NCBI GenBank assembly: GCA_004352715.1
Contig: SCFE01000055.1
Coordinates: forward strand, 1,046,135 to 1,110,134
Length of the DNA stretch: 64,000 nucleotides
Source: Hofstenia miamia
Taxonomy: Eukaryota > Xenacoelomorpha > Acoela
Reading direction: 5' to 3'
Shown one piece after another: positions 48,686 through 61,466 of the stretch. The notes below the pieces were generated by a model, which was not told the origin of the DNA, did not search any database, and worked only from the letters and a program-made list of their open reading frames with translations. Position 1 is the stretch's first letter. The number at the start of each line of letters is the position of its first letter. Both the position numbers and the translations under genes were made by a program.

Positions 48686-49548
48686 GTAAGTAGTTCATTA
48701 ACTGATAATTCATATGCGTAAACGTGATCAATTTATTGTCTTTCTGGGCAGTGAATTGAAGTGGCCATGCTTTGCAGTTTTCTGCTTTCCCTGATTTTCA
48801 AGTAGCCGATTTCGCTAAAATCTCAGGCTTGTATATGGAAATGAAATTGTCTTCCATTTCCACAACTATTTTAAAAAAAATCCATGATTGCCCGTAAGTT
48901 TCCAGGTATTTCCATAACTCTTAGAACTAGTCTTAGTGGTTCTGCAGGACAAGAATTTTACTGGTCCTAGTCCAGTTAGTCGTTACCAGCTCAGCCTAAT
49001 AAACTTTTGGGACAGAGTGGTCTTCCATAACCCTACTAAGCTGACTATAAGATGAAGCAAAATTAAAATTGAGTCCTAATAGGGGCTATTATTTGTCGGA
49101 ACTGCTCAGGCACACATAATAGAATTTTGGAATACTTTTGAACGTGACCTCAGCCAAGGATATTTCAAATTAATTATTTCAGTTAATTTCATTTCCAGAC
49201 TTGTTCACAATAAAAGTACACTCTTAGAGAATAAATTAAAAACTTTAATTTATGAATTTATGTCAAACGGTCGGATATAACCAAAAATTTTGTTTTACGA
49301 CCAAAATACAGAAAGTACTAATTAGCATTTCAGAGAAAAAAATATTCATTGAGGTAGATTTTTTCTAGATCAAAATTTTATGAATAAAATGAAAACAGTT
49401 CTTAAAATTTCCGTAATGCCTTCTGAGAAAAGTTACAATCTATTTCTTAAAACGAATAACTAAAGGTTTTTCCTTAATAATAATATTTATTAAATAATTA
49501 TTTAGCTAATCATTAATCTAATCGTAATAGGAGTTAAATTAGAAAGTA
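48686..49548. other. No gene recognised; following SIDT intron begins
   Basis: AT-rich intronic DNA. I looked for a continuation beginning D-T-S-F-M-Y and did not find one here or further right. Confidence 0.4.
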
Positions 49549-51126
49549 TTATACAAATGAAACGCAAAAAATAATATTCTCAAATGTTGTAACAAAAGAC
49601 TCAAGAAAACAGCAACAAAAATCAGCTAACATTGGTTCATTAATTCTACTACTAATGTATCTTTTTTCCATTAATGTCAGAGTCTGGTGAATTCTTTCTC
49701 CATGTTCATCCATGTTCCAAGAGTTGATGGAAAATAGTCTAAATGGCATTTTAGCATGTGGAGCTTTAACTTCATGTGGACCCCATAGAAAGTCATTAAT
49801 AACAATTCTCAAATTCTTCCAGGCCTGTAATTGATCATCATTTAAGCAAAGATCAAATTCATGATCATTACGTAACTTTCTTATGTCATGTCCATTAAAG
49901 ATGCCAGCATTAATTTTTGATTAGGAGATTTTTGGGAAAACATGTGATAAACGCAGCATTGCCAAAGAGTTTCGATCTAGAGATTTTATAAAGTTCTTAA
50001 CAATTCCCAGTTTTAAATGTAATGGATGCAAAACAACCCTTCTGGCAGTCAATCAATAACGCCAGGGTAATATTGAACTCACCGGGATTACTTGTATCGC
50101 GCAGAGGCCATTTATCTATTGAATATTGTTCTTTAATTTTTTGACCGCCATTTGCATAGAAAACAATTATACTGCGTATAGCCAAGCTGCATGCCAGTCA
50201 AAATTGCAATCATTTTAAAGTCTGCACTTATAGACCACTGATTGTCTGTCAGTGTATTTTATGAGTTCCAATATTTTGGCCACAAGCTCATGTGTTTCTT
50301 TGAAAGCTTTGGAAAATGCCACGGGGTCGTTTGAATAGTTTCTTTGTGGATTAAAACACCTTTAAGACTTTTTAAATTACCATCCAAGAATAGCTACCAA
50401 TTTTCTGGATCTACGCACAACTTCATTTTGGAGAACAAACCCAGGTATATTTGAACACCAACAAAGTTATTCAATAGAAGAGAAAAAATCAATATATTCT
50501 CTTTCACGATATCGGCACCAAACGTATTTGCAATCAGAATCATGTAAATTCTTTTTTAGAAATGATCCCAAACACTGGACATGTTGCTTTGTTAACTTCA
50601 TTTCTTCCCCTTCGCCATTTAAATCATCTTGACATATAAGTTGAGGATCGTTGTTAAGTGGAATACTAAAGCTTTCATCACTTTGACAACAACTTTGGAA
50701 AGAATCAGGGCATGAAGCACCATCTATTAATTTGGGAACAATATTTCCACTGCCTTCGGGTAATGTTACAGATTGAAAAACAGGCTGATGAACTGTTTTC
50801 CGGCGTTTTGCTGGTATGCCTGATATAGGAGAAAGACTAAAGAAACAATCATTAGTATGATTCTTTTGCTCAAGCCATACTACTGACTTAGTAAAGGGAA
50901 AACATCTCTTTGAACCTTTAGTCGATAAACACAAAATGCTTGCATATGATCTGCAAAATCGATGTGGCGCGAATGTTTTGTCTTGATCACAATTTTTTTC
51001 TGGTTTAAGGTACGCATTGTACCGTTTAACCAATGTCTCTGAAATTGGCAAAGACATTTTAGAAGTTGTGTGTTTGACACAGCAGTAGGAAAAATTTGTT
51101 TGGATCATTGAACAAGACCGACGCAT
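49549..51126 (-). pseudogene. Broken member of a widespread uncharacterised, probably transposon-linked gene family
   Basis: Read on the minus strand, the relic starts with a Cys/Ser-rich region (219 open residues, 51126-50467) ending LTKQHVQCLGSFLKKNL and YREREYIDFFSSIE. It passes through frameshifted pieces (WPLRDTSNPGEFN at ~50110) and ends with NMDEHGERIHQTLTLMEKRY and MLADFC near 49650. The DEHGERxHQxxxxMEKRY...MLADYCW signature is familiar from a highly repeated hypothetical protein of arthropods and cnidarians, usually found in many copies. Function is unknown. At least three frame breaks make this copy non-functional. Confidence 0.65.
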
Positions 51127-51868
51127 TACAAGAGTATATAATCTGAAATCAATGAGATAAATAAAATACCAGGAATTTGATCACTAAAATCAATTAGTAA
51201 CATGTTTATAATTTCATTATAGCCATGATGCTCCAATTAAAAACGAAATACCAATAATGAAATCTCATTAATACTGGTTGATGTTAACGCAATTAACAAA
51301 TTATAATTTGAAAGACTATTTGCTTCCTCCGAAATGAAATAGATTGGCTTCTACAATAATTGTTCATACTGGCGAATTCATTTTTAAACTGGTGCACCAT
51401 GATTCTTTATGATATAGTAAACACAAGATAAATAGGGAAAACGACAAAACTATACTGAAACGTTCTAAAAGTGAATTATTCTAATCCCTTAACTTTTCAA
51501 GCAAGGCATTGAGGAACTTACAATGATAGGTTTTGAAATCAGCGATAAATTTCCTAGAAGGTAAAGTCTTTCATTTTTAATATTAAAATACCATGCTTAT
51601 TAGTGTTATTAATGCATGGTCAAGTCTTAATTAATACGGAAGTTTGCATTATGTCATCAATTTGCCTTCATTATCAGACATTTATATGCAACACTTGCAA
51701 CACAAAATGGACGTGAAAGCCTGTTTATTGGATGAGGGCGCACTATAGCTCAAGTAAACAAATTGGCCACATTATAAACACATTTTTGATAACAAACGAA
51801 AGACAAATATAGGCTTATAAAATATATTTGAAAATATAATTGTCTCAGCTTGTAAACTGGTGACAAAG

Positions 51869-52174
51869 TTATTTGACAAGTTTGCCATGCAAAGCGTTAC
51901 ACGCAGATAAACGTCTTGAAACTGAATCCATTAAACGGACTCTAACTTCTTGAGTTATTTCATGTTGCTATTCAAGAATGTAACTCTTTAATGCTTTCAG
52001 GTTTGTGGGATTTTTTTTCTCGACAAAATCCTTCAGCATCTGCCATACGTTCTCTATGGGTAATAGATCTGGCAAATTCGGTGGCCATTGCACAACTTGA
52101 ATATTATAATAGGTAAAAAATTCTTTTTTCGATTTTGAGCTATGAGGGGTTACTCCATCTTGTTCTAATATCCA
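51869..52174 (-). pseudogene. Tc1-like (DD34E) transposase C-terminal fragment
   Basis: The minus strand reads EQDGVTPHSS with the second catalytic Asp, then NLPDLLPIENVWQMLKDF with the catalytic Glu 34 residues later, the DD34E spacing of Tc1 elements. It continues to SRRLSACNALHGKLVK and a stop, the usual C-terminus. One TAG interrupts the frame where a Trp codon is expected (ILE-stop-QHEI). The N-terminal half is missing. GTGGCCA words at about 51768 and 52275 may be remnants of ends or internal sequence. Confidence 0.85.
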
Positions 52175-53600
52175 TGAATCGGGGTATTAGCAGGTTGTGT
52201 ATGGTATTTGGCAATATTTTGAACTATTAATTGTAACAGTGCTATCTGCTAACTTTAGATACAATTTTGAAAAGTGGCCACTTTTTTTTACTTTAGGTAT
52301 ACTATTACCGATAAAAGAAACGAGTCAGCCCAACCAATGTCAACGAACTTTTAGTTGTTTGCTCGTTTAAAATTTTTTAATATGATGAACAATTTTTTCC
52401 CATGATTTATATTTGTATTATTGTTTTTACTATTTTCATTAATTCTTCGAATTATAGTCAAATTTGAATTTTTGCATTGCAATTTGTATTGGTAAAAATC
52501 GCCGAATACGCAAAAAAAATCACGTCTAACGGCCGGCTACGGCCTAAGCCTTAGAGCCAACGGCCACCTAAGTCCAAATCCTTAAGGTCAATGGCCCTCA
52601 AATTACAAAATTTAATTTGCACCCGCCCTCTACGGCTAAGAAAACTAATTTAGGCATGGAAGCTAGAACTGCTTCATCTATAACAGTGTGTTGAAGCAAA
52701 TATTTAGTCAATATGGTTTACATTAACAAAATTTTGACTTGTATTCGTCATGTGTTCTTTTGAATTCGCTTGTTCATACAGAGATTACACAAATGAAAAA
52801 ACTTTTTAAGACTGACTAGCCTGGTAGTTTATACAAGTCTCTGTCTCTCCTATTTTGGAGAAAGCGATCAACACTGTATGATTCAAACTTATTTTGGTTA
52901 TTATAAAACATTTTTTATTGTTTTTAAAACATTTAATTTTCCTTAAGCACATTTAGGGTGTATTAAACATTTTCTATTTTTGTTAAGAATGTCTGTTTTT
53001 TGAATTTTTATTTCCACAAATTTCCAATCTATTTCCATTCCACAAAATGATTTCCACTTCATTTCCATTTATATATGTAACCCTGTAAAATCTGAAATAG
53101 AAATTTTGGATAAAATCGGTACGCAGTACTGCGTGGGTCGCAATGTGTGACATATAATGTACAACATATCGAAAAAAATTCGAACTGAACTAATTAATAG
53201 AGATTTTTCTCAATTAAGTGTGTCTCCTGCTTAATGTCCAAAACTGCAGAAGTTCCAATCGGCAATTGTTGCAATTGAATTTGATTTAAACAATTTTTGC
53301 TGGCAATCGTCAGTTTAGATCCAAGAAAATTCTCAAGTATTTTTAATGACCTTCAAATGTGATAAGCAGAACTTTTAGCCTTTTGAAGATTTGCTAGTGA
53401 ATTTTTAGATAGTTCCTTTTATCTTTACCGGACCGCTTCTGGAATTGACAGAATTTTGGTTTGATGATTAAAATGTTGACAAGTGCGATTTTTTATTGAC
53501 TATGAACTTTGAAAAATTGCTATAACGAATTGACTTGAAAATGGGAAAATTGACTGTAAAAATTGAGTCTAAAAATCATTTCTACAAAATATATTTTACT
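52175..53600. other. No gene recognised
   Basis: AT-rich. A GGCC/GGCCGG patch with ACGGCC words lies at 52525-52640; origin unknown. Confidence 0.4.
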
Positions 53601-53744
53601 TAGGCTCGGTTAGACTATGTGATTGGTCATGTGTGATCGATCATATTTTGGTAAAATCGAACGTCTAACCACCTAGATAATTAGCGATGTGACGTGTTTT
53701 GTAACTTTTCTTCCTACCAAACACGTAGTCTAACCGTGGCCTTA
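53601..53744. mobile_element. MITE, possibly PIF/Harbinger-type (about 140 bp)
   Basis: The left end GGCTCGGTTAGACTATGTG and right end CACGTAGTCTAACCGTGGCC are inverses. Both sides carry TTA, which would fit the three-base TWA target duplication of Harbinger elements. Related single ends (GGCTACGGTTAGACTA after TAA) occur at 10149 and 57260. Confidence 0.65.
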
Positions 53745-55039
53745 CCAAAACAATTGTTCCCTAGGATTGTTTACATATTTCTTGATAACTTCGGCAGCAA
53801 GCTTCTGTCACAACGTGTAATTCAATATTTTGATCAGGGTTTTCAAATCGATTTCGAGTTACTCGGTCCGAGTTCGAGTGTTTTTTAAAGAAAATTCCGA
53901 GTTCGATAGAGTTTTTTCTAATTCCAAATTATTTAGGGTAAAAAAATTTAATAATTCCGACTTCTATTTGCGATTGATGAAGAAATTGAAATTTAAAATT
54001 ATTTAATCTTTATGGTATTTTCGAAAACCCTGATTTTGATTTACTATAAATAAAATGGCTGTTTGTGAAACAGTCGCACTCTTCGCACAATTGAAAAAAC
54101 CTTGCATTTCTATTGCTAAAAATTGAAATTGACTGTATTTATTTGACTTTCATTCAAAAAATTGACTTTATTATCGCCCTACTGTTGATAAAAACGTAGT
54201 GTTTTCAACACACGTGCGCACCAATGTTTGCACATAAAAACCACCCCTATTTTAAATCAAATTTTAATAAACCTGATTTTATTGATGTGTTTTAAAAGTG
54301 TCTTATTAATATAAAGGCGATTAAAATTTTAGACGTTGAATGTTCCTGTAGTTGTAATTGTAGTTTGAAATTTAATGTATAATTTACCATTTTCTGGCCA
54401 AAATTGTATGTTAGTTGATTTTTTTAAATATGACCATTTTTCTAGATAAATATCCGTCAAAAAGCATTTTGATAATTGAAAAAATAAATATAAATTTATT
54501 TTAGTGGAAAAATCGATATGTTCATTGTGATGAACCGTGGCCAGCCTCTCATTTTTATGAATGTTTATTTTCACTGGAATGATCAAATCCCATAGATTTT
54601 TGGTCATTATAATGTATATTAAGATATACATAATGCTAATGAAAATATTTGTGAAGAAATAAAGCAATAGTTAATAGTATTTTAAAAAAAATAATTTTGA
54701 AATTGAAACCTTTCAGCTTAGGCTGAATAAAAATTAATTGTTTAACAACATATACATCGCAACAACAAAAAATGTAAGAGAAAGTATTTCATTTTTGGCG
54801 TAGACGCATCGACATAAACCACTAAAACAGATTTTCCCTAAACTTTGACTTAGCTTTTTCAGTTTTTCGTCTTGTTCATTGTAATGAACAGTGGCCAGAA
54901 AAGATTTAAACATGTCAAGCGTCATGAACAAAAATAAAGCTGTTCATGTAACGTCGTTTTTCTCATTAATTTTAAAGCACTGTTTTTAATAGAAAATAAT
55001 TTTAAAACGCTTTTTATAAATAAAACCGTTTTTTCCAAC
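53745..55039. other. No gene recognised
   Basis: AT-rich. The minus-strand frames at 54329-54667 and 54734-54931 both contain ATxHxNE-like words (TVHHNEHIDFS, TVHYNEQDEKL) from a short duplicated DNA segment, not a recognised protein. Confidence 0.4.
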
Positions 55040-55570
55040 CCTGATGCGCACACTGCGATTAAAAAATAGATCAATTCGAAACGATGAGAGACAGTGATTC
55101 ATTGAAAAGCGAACCGCTCATTATAATTTATAATTAATTAATTATTCTTACAAGCAATTTATAGAATATTATTACATAATAGCTTTATGAAGAGGAGTTT
55201 TTATTTGAAGATTGAACTGAACTAAATGATTTGAAAAATAAGAACCAAACTATTATTTAGCATATTATTAAATAGCAGAGCTTTATACTTTGTTTTAAAC
55301 AACTGCTTCTCTAACACTGATATCAATTCTCATATTTAGATTTAGTTAACTAAAATGCTTATCATAAATAGTTTTAGTTATAACTACAGACGACTAAATA
55401 ATTATTTTTCATATGTGAACATTGCTTAGACTATTTTTTGAAGCTTCAAAAACTTATATTTTTTCATATTATCATGGCACTGCTGCAATTTGCATAATGA
55501 TAAAAAACTGCGCATTCATTCGAAAGTAATTAAAAAATTATTTGCGCACGCTTGACCTAAAAGGCTCAAA
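55040..55570 (+). repeat. Dispersed GCGCAC-rich repeat, copy 3
   Basis: Same orientation as copy 1 (10345-10870) and inverse to copy 2 (17850-19165). It begins near GATGCGCACACTGCGATTAA and ends near TTTGCGCACGCTTGACCTAA. No coding frame. Confidence 0.65.
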
Positions 55571-57849
55571 CAGATTACTTATTGTGCGAATGTCTAACTA
55601 CATTGTCATTATTGTCGATGTAATCTGTAGATTTCATTGTATAGAATGTGATTCGAAAGTTTAATATGTACATAAGGGGTATTCTAAAATTTATTTTTTT
55701 GAATTTTAGTGTGGGATGGTGGACAAATAGTACACAAATAATTTTAATAATAAAATTTTCCACGATTTATAAAATTTCGATATAACCTTTCTTCATTTAA
55801 ATTTTACTTAAGAAGGTTAAATAAGCAGTGCAAAATGCGTCTGTTATTGATACGGAAAAAATAGAATTTAAAAACTAAGATATTTTAATATTCTTATTTG
55901 TTAGATAACCAGGGAGGACGGCTGTTCCCACCCTCCTCAACCCCTATCCACCCCCTATTATATCTCCATTTTTAAAAACTGTTTAAGCTTTATGTGAATA
56001 TTGAAATATATATAAACTTTTAGTGGTTTTCATGAGATGAAAAGTTCCCTTAAAAGTAACTTTAGCTATAATGTGCAGATATATATAAACCTTAAAGTTT
56101 TTGTGGAGAATCTCAAAAATCATTGCAACTTTTGAAAGATATGATTTTGATTTCTATAAATTGCAAATTATACTTTTGTAATTTTAAAAATTCTCGGACT
56201 TCATCTGCCTTAAAAATAACGAAATCACAAATTAAGTCTAACAGTTGAAAGCCATTAAAATAGTTTAAAAACTTCCTACAAGCACACTTATTACTAGTAG
56301 ATTTATGGCTTAATTGGCATGAAACTTAAAATGCACTGCATTGTGATTATTGCTGAGGAATTTTAACTCTAATGGAGCATATTTCTTTCCTTTCATTATC
56401 AAGAGCAATTAATGACATGATATTATAAAGACATTCGAAAACATCCTATACAAAGTATACACATGGATTCCATAAATGATTTTCACTGGGAGAATTGGGT
56501 ACCTCACATAAAAATTTGCGAGGAAAACTTTGCAATTAGAAAAAGCTAGGTTTCAAGGTAAAAATAGATTTTTCTGTTACTCTTAATACTATAATTTTCT
56601 ACTACCAGATAATTAGCCTCATTTTCAGCAGGTTTTTAGATTATAATCCCCAATCCTTGGACCTCTGTTTGGTTTTAAATCAAAGTCTTGATACTTACAT
56701 CTATCTAGAGGTTTATAACGCACTAGTCCTTTATCCAATAGCCAAAGAATACTTAAAAAAATATTGCAGCTTAGAAATTATTGAGGTTTCTATGTAGAAT
56801 CACGCAGCTCAGAAGGCCACTTAGCTCATGGAAGATATGGCAAAGTCAACATAAAAGCACTAATACACTTTAAATATATAGTAAACATGCTGCAATTTCG
56901 TAACATTACATTTAAAAACTGGCGTTCTTCTTTGTTTATAAACTAGCCCTGCATAGAATTACTATAAAATCTTAAAATGGAGAATGCATGACATTTTCAA
57001 CGTTTAGTATTTTTCTTTGGTATTCGTTCAGCACATTTTATAATTTCTCCACGTTTGGGACCCAAAGCCGTTGCAAATTTACTAAAAACCTATTTTAAGA
57101 ATAGCCCTAGTAAACATACCTGTTGTTTAAAAAATGTTTTGTTAGCAATGCTGTCTCAATTTGAACTGCAGTCTAAAAACATGTTTATATATTCATGGAT
57201 GATTTAAGTTTATGTGGGTCCGCACGTTAAAGTTTTGAGTTTTACACATCTACTCTAAGGCTACGGTTAGACTACGTGGTAGATCACACCTGAAAGCATT
57301 GCAGTCTAACCACCTACTGGTAAGGGATTTCGTAATTGTTATTATTACCAACGTATTGATTTTGTATTACGTCTATAACAGCGTATTACAACACAAACAG
57401 CTTCTATAATACGGTAATTTGCACAGAATTAGCGATCTATAAATTTATAAACAAGAAACTACGCCAGTTTGGTTTTACTTAAAAAACTTGGCAAAATTTC
57501 TACTGTACTAAGTATAGGCCGCGAAATCATAAATGTATAACATGCCTCCAGGCCGAATTCTAGACTATATTCCAAATACATAATGATATTATATAGTCGA
57601 ATGTAGTGCGTGCAAGCCGAAAGCTCTTTCATAGAAATTTTTTTAAAAATTCACGCCTTCAGATGCAATTTAGAGGGATTTCTAATGCACAGACCTTTAC
57701 CCAACATACAAAATTATGCTATACAATACAAGTTGTAAATTATTTACAGTAATATGCTATATCCACTTTAGTCTATTCATATATGAGAAAACTATGAATA
57801 TAATCTTTTAATTCATAAGGCAAAAATGGATAGAATTACAAGTCCAAAT
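55571..57849. other. No gene recognised
   Basis: AT-rich intergenic or intronic DNA. A MITE end related to 53601-53744 lies at 57256-57313. Confidence 0.4.
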
Positions 57850-58405
57850 ACGTAAATAGAGCCTTCTATTGTGAGTCCGAAAGAATGTCGCTCAGTACCA
57901 ATCTATCAATGATTACTGCCATATCAGGGTGCATCTAGTAATGTACCTTCATCAACGCAAGTCCATTGAGCCGATCCATGTTGCTACGTCGATAGGTTTT
58001 CCGCATGCGAAGAGACGACACACTTTCTTCGCATTCGCATGATGTCACGGGCATGACAGGCATAATTTTGACTGCTGTTGAAATGTTTGGGAAATGAATA
58101 CTATTCAGTTTTTCAGAAAAGTCTTTGTGCTCCAATATGACTCCCACAGCATTATTTCTGAGTTTAAAAGCCCAGGATATAGAAGTCCATTTTTGTCGAC
58201 ATCACAAATTCTTTGAATTCGTTTTTCCAGTCAGGGTCGCTAATCGCCTTTGTTGGGGCAATGTTGAAATATTTAACTATTGTCATACAAAGAAAAAACG
58301 CTCATTGAGCTTGCGGAAAAGGTGATCCACAAACGGTATTAGGGAGAAATTTTTGTGAGTTCCTCAACGGATTCCGTATTAACGTTAGAGCGATTTCGCT
58401 GTTTT
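57850..58405 (-). pseudogene. hAT transposase C-terminal relic (dimerisation domain)
   Basis: The minus strand reads RNRSNVNTESVEELTKIS, then in another frame FVDHLFRKLNERFF-like sequence, then FPNISTAVKIMPVMPVTSCE, ESVSSLRMRKTYRRSNM and RLNGLALMKVHY. These correspond to the RSN..., IPFLDHL and hAT-dimerisation blocks (YPNIxxLLKIxxTLPVTxxxxERSFSxLKxxKTYLRSTMxxxRLxGLALL). A stop after KVHY and frameshifts upstream make it non-functional. No terminal repeats were found. Confidence 0.8.
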
Positions 58406-58717
58406 CCACATATTCTTGGTTATTTGATTTCAACATCTATAATGTGACTGCTTAAATATGCTTAATCTGCAGTTCATTATCTGACGTGTTATTTATTTGT
58501 TAATGTTAAGAAATATTGTTCTTAAATTAATTTCTCTGTGATGTCAGTCANNNNNNNNNNNNNNNNNNNNNTCCACATATTCTTGGTTATTTGATTTCAA
58601 CATCTATAATGTGACTGCTTAAATATGCTTAATCTGCAGTTCATTATCTGACGTGTTATTTATTTGTTAATGTTAAGAAATATTGTTCTTAAATTAATTT
58701 CTCTGTGATGTCAGTCA
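58405..58717. repeat. Identical 146-bp duplicate flanking a 21-N gap
   Basis: 58405-58550 and 58572-58717 read the same throughout (start TCCACATATTCTTGGTTATT, end GTGATGTCAGTCA), separated by 21 N. Identity with a tiny gap strongly suggests two contig ends that overlap but were not merged, rather than a real tandem duplication. Confidence 0.93.
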
Positions 58718-60303
58718 AGAAAATCCATCATTGGAATTCCTTTGATTGTATTCTGGAATACAGTGGAATATGGTGTGAATATTCCCCTGTCATACTTCAT
58801 TAGTCAAATTATTGTCAAAACTAATTTTTAATTGAACATTGGAGAAAATTGAAATAAATTAGGAAGGAATGTTAAATTTTCAAAAGATATTGAAACGCTC
58901 AAGCGTAATTTTCAACACCATCTATAAATTCAGCAGAAATGAATTGGATCATAAAAAATTCAGGCCTGGAAAAGCTTTCTTTATTTGTGTAGGTTTGCAA
59001 GGGATTAAATTGTTTTTAACATTTTTTGTTTTAAATAAGCTAGATGAGTGATTAATTTGGAATATTAATATTCAAGTTTTTCATCAATCGAAAGGAACTC
59101 AGTGATATTGGAATATGAAAGTTGATTCGTTGTGACGTGAATGCGGGAAATTTCAAAAATGGGTGCCAAGGATTGTCTGTTGGTTGAACGTCTAGCATCG
59201 CAAATAGCTAGGCAGTTCATATGAGTTTCTAAGTAATTTATGTCAAAGCGCCCAGAAAAATTGATATTGAACTTAATTGGGATATTTTAGTGTTTTGTTC
59301 GCTGTTTCGAATGCCACTCTATTTTATTTGACAAAAAGTATACATGAATTATGATTCTAAATACTTGCGTTTGTGCTACATTAATTTGTTAATAACATTT
59401 TGTTGTATGCAGGCTAATCCAATGAGGGCAAATAATTATTTTGATAAATTGCACATTTCAGATGCAAGCCTAAAAATGTAACCATTAACATTCAGCGCCA
59501 AGACCTCTGACTCTGACTTCGTAGCGGCACATCTCAAAGGACTGGGGTAGGTCTATGTATCTAAAAAGAAACTGTTGAGGCTAGTTGTTGCCGGCATGAG
59601 CTTTGGACCTTTTGATTACTTGAACATTAGCCATAGAGAGGCTTTGGAATTTCTTAAAAAATTGGAATTTTAAAAAAAAATAGTTGAACTTTTCAAGTAC
59701 TTCAACCATGTTCAGAGCGATATACAATTATTACGTGCATAGTTTGAAATTTGCTCAAAAATCGATTGAATTTTACTGCTCATCAAATTACTGAATATCA
59801 TCAAAACTCCTTTTCCATTTGAAATGTTCGAAAGCATATTGCGTTACAAAATGTACTCTCGACAACTAGACTTGCAATAATAGCAACGATGTCTCTTAAT
59901 TAATAATTTGCTTGTTCTTTGGTTACCGTTGGAGTTTCTTTCTGTTTTAATTATAGTTTTCAAAGAAGGCCTAAAATATATGACATTTTTCTTCCTGGTT
60001 TCAATGTCAGATATTAATTTTGACAATGTTTACTAATTTAATAAGTATATATTTATAAAAATAAATTTAGGAAGTAATAAAAATAATAATTTTGATTAAT
60101 TTTAACAAAAATAGTTTTTTGTCTCCGCTCTTATTTCTTTACGCTAAATATACGCAGTGTTGGTACCAAAATAAATATACATAAAAGGCAATCGTCTGTT
60201 TTTAGTAGCAACTCGATTGATGACGTCTTGAATTAAATCAAGATATTTCCAATTTTGAGGAAAAGGGAACATTTCTATTAAGTTTTCGCAGCTGACACCA
60301 CTG
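58718..60303. other. No gene recognised
   Basis: AT-rich. The frames at 58869-59051 and 59844-60026 show no known motif. Confidence 0.4.
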
Positions 60304-60521
60304 ATATATATATATATATATATATNNNNNNNNNNNNNNNNNNNNNNNNNNNNNNNNNNNNNNNNNNNNNNNNNNNNNNNNNNNNNNNNNNNNNNNNNNN
60401 NNNNNNNNNNNNNNNNNNNNNNNNNNNNNNNNNNNNNNNNNNNNNNNNNNNNNNNNNNNNNNNNNNNNNNNNNNNNNNNNNNNNNNNNNNNNNNNNNNNN
60501 NNNNNNNNNTATATATATATA
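60304..60521. repeat. (TA)n tract containing a 184-N gap
   Basis: TA repeats at 60304-60325 and 60510-60521 border the gap 60326-60509. The right part abuts the P-like element. Confidence 0.93.
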
Positions 60522-60694
60522 GGCGATACTAAGTAAAGGCCTCGTCACCCAAACAGATATTAAATTATTGTAGGCCCAACAATATCTCTTGAAATTTTAA
60601 AATTTCTTCTATACATAATTGCATAGTTATCCAAAATAAAATTCATTTATTTTCAATATTATCAAATCTTATAAAAAATATTGCAATACACTAA

Positions 60695-61456
60695 CTAAAC
60701 AAATTTTGCTAACTTTGTCGAGGAAGTCTCGCTTTGTTTTAAACAACGTTTCTTACACATTCTAGAAATCAGAATGTTTGCTAAAGTTTCAAATACTTTG
60801 AGATCTTTACAACAGTCATGTGAGTTCGTTATGGTAGAAAGTATCCTAACTGCAGACTTCCTACAGAGGGGCTTACTAAACTTAATAAAAAAACAATAAG
60901 ATATAAGAACTAGGTTTACAAGTTCTTCTGAAGGATGAGTAAGTTTTCCGCGATTAACTAACTCTAAAAAATCTGAATTTTCAAGACAAGGTGATTCCAC
61001 ACTGTATTGTTTATATTTCTTTGCAATATAACCAGCTATATATACAAGAGTCATTGATTCTTCTTCTGATACTTTTTCTTGAAGTCCATCTAACTGATCA
61101 ATTAAGAACAAATCTTCATCAGACAATAAAATATTACAGTTATCACAAGAATGATATGAATTTCTTGCGTTTATATCGATATCATCAAGACATTTACTTA
61201 GCAAAAGCATAGATTTATCAATACGGAATCGCTCAAATACCTGTCTATAACTAATGTAAAAATTTCCACCTGATGATTGACGATATAGACCAAACTTTTC
61301 TTCGAGTTCATCGTTTTGAAATTGCCCAAGTAACACTTGTTTATATTTCTTTGCAATGTAACCAGCTCTATATACAAGAGTCATTGATTCTTCTGCTGAT
61401 ACTTTTTCTTGAAGTCCATCTAACTGATCAATTAAGGACAAATCTCCATCAGACAA
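60695..61456 (-). pseudogene. P-type transposase C-terminal part with internal tandem duplication
   Basis: This 253-residue frame repeats a block: DLSLIDQLDGLQEKVSAEES / MTLVYRAGYIAKKYKQ at residues ~4-39, and DLFLIDQLDGLQEKVSEEES / MTLVYIAGYIAKKYKQ at ~115-150. In THAP9/P-type transposases an ALxYVAGYIARK-like motif occurs once near the C-terminus. The DNA repeat is about 134 bp (61004-61137 and 61338-61471), close to identical. The rest of the C-terminal region carries several Cys residues and ends SSTKLAKFV. The frame is cut from the upstream piece by a stop at about 61467. Confidence 0.7.
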
Positions 61457-61466
61457 TAAAATATTA

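Noticed and set aside
60144-60548. Minus-strand open frame across the 60.3-60.5 kb gap
   Set aside because: Spans N and (TA)n; the flanking residues show no motif.
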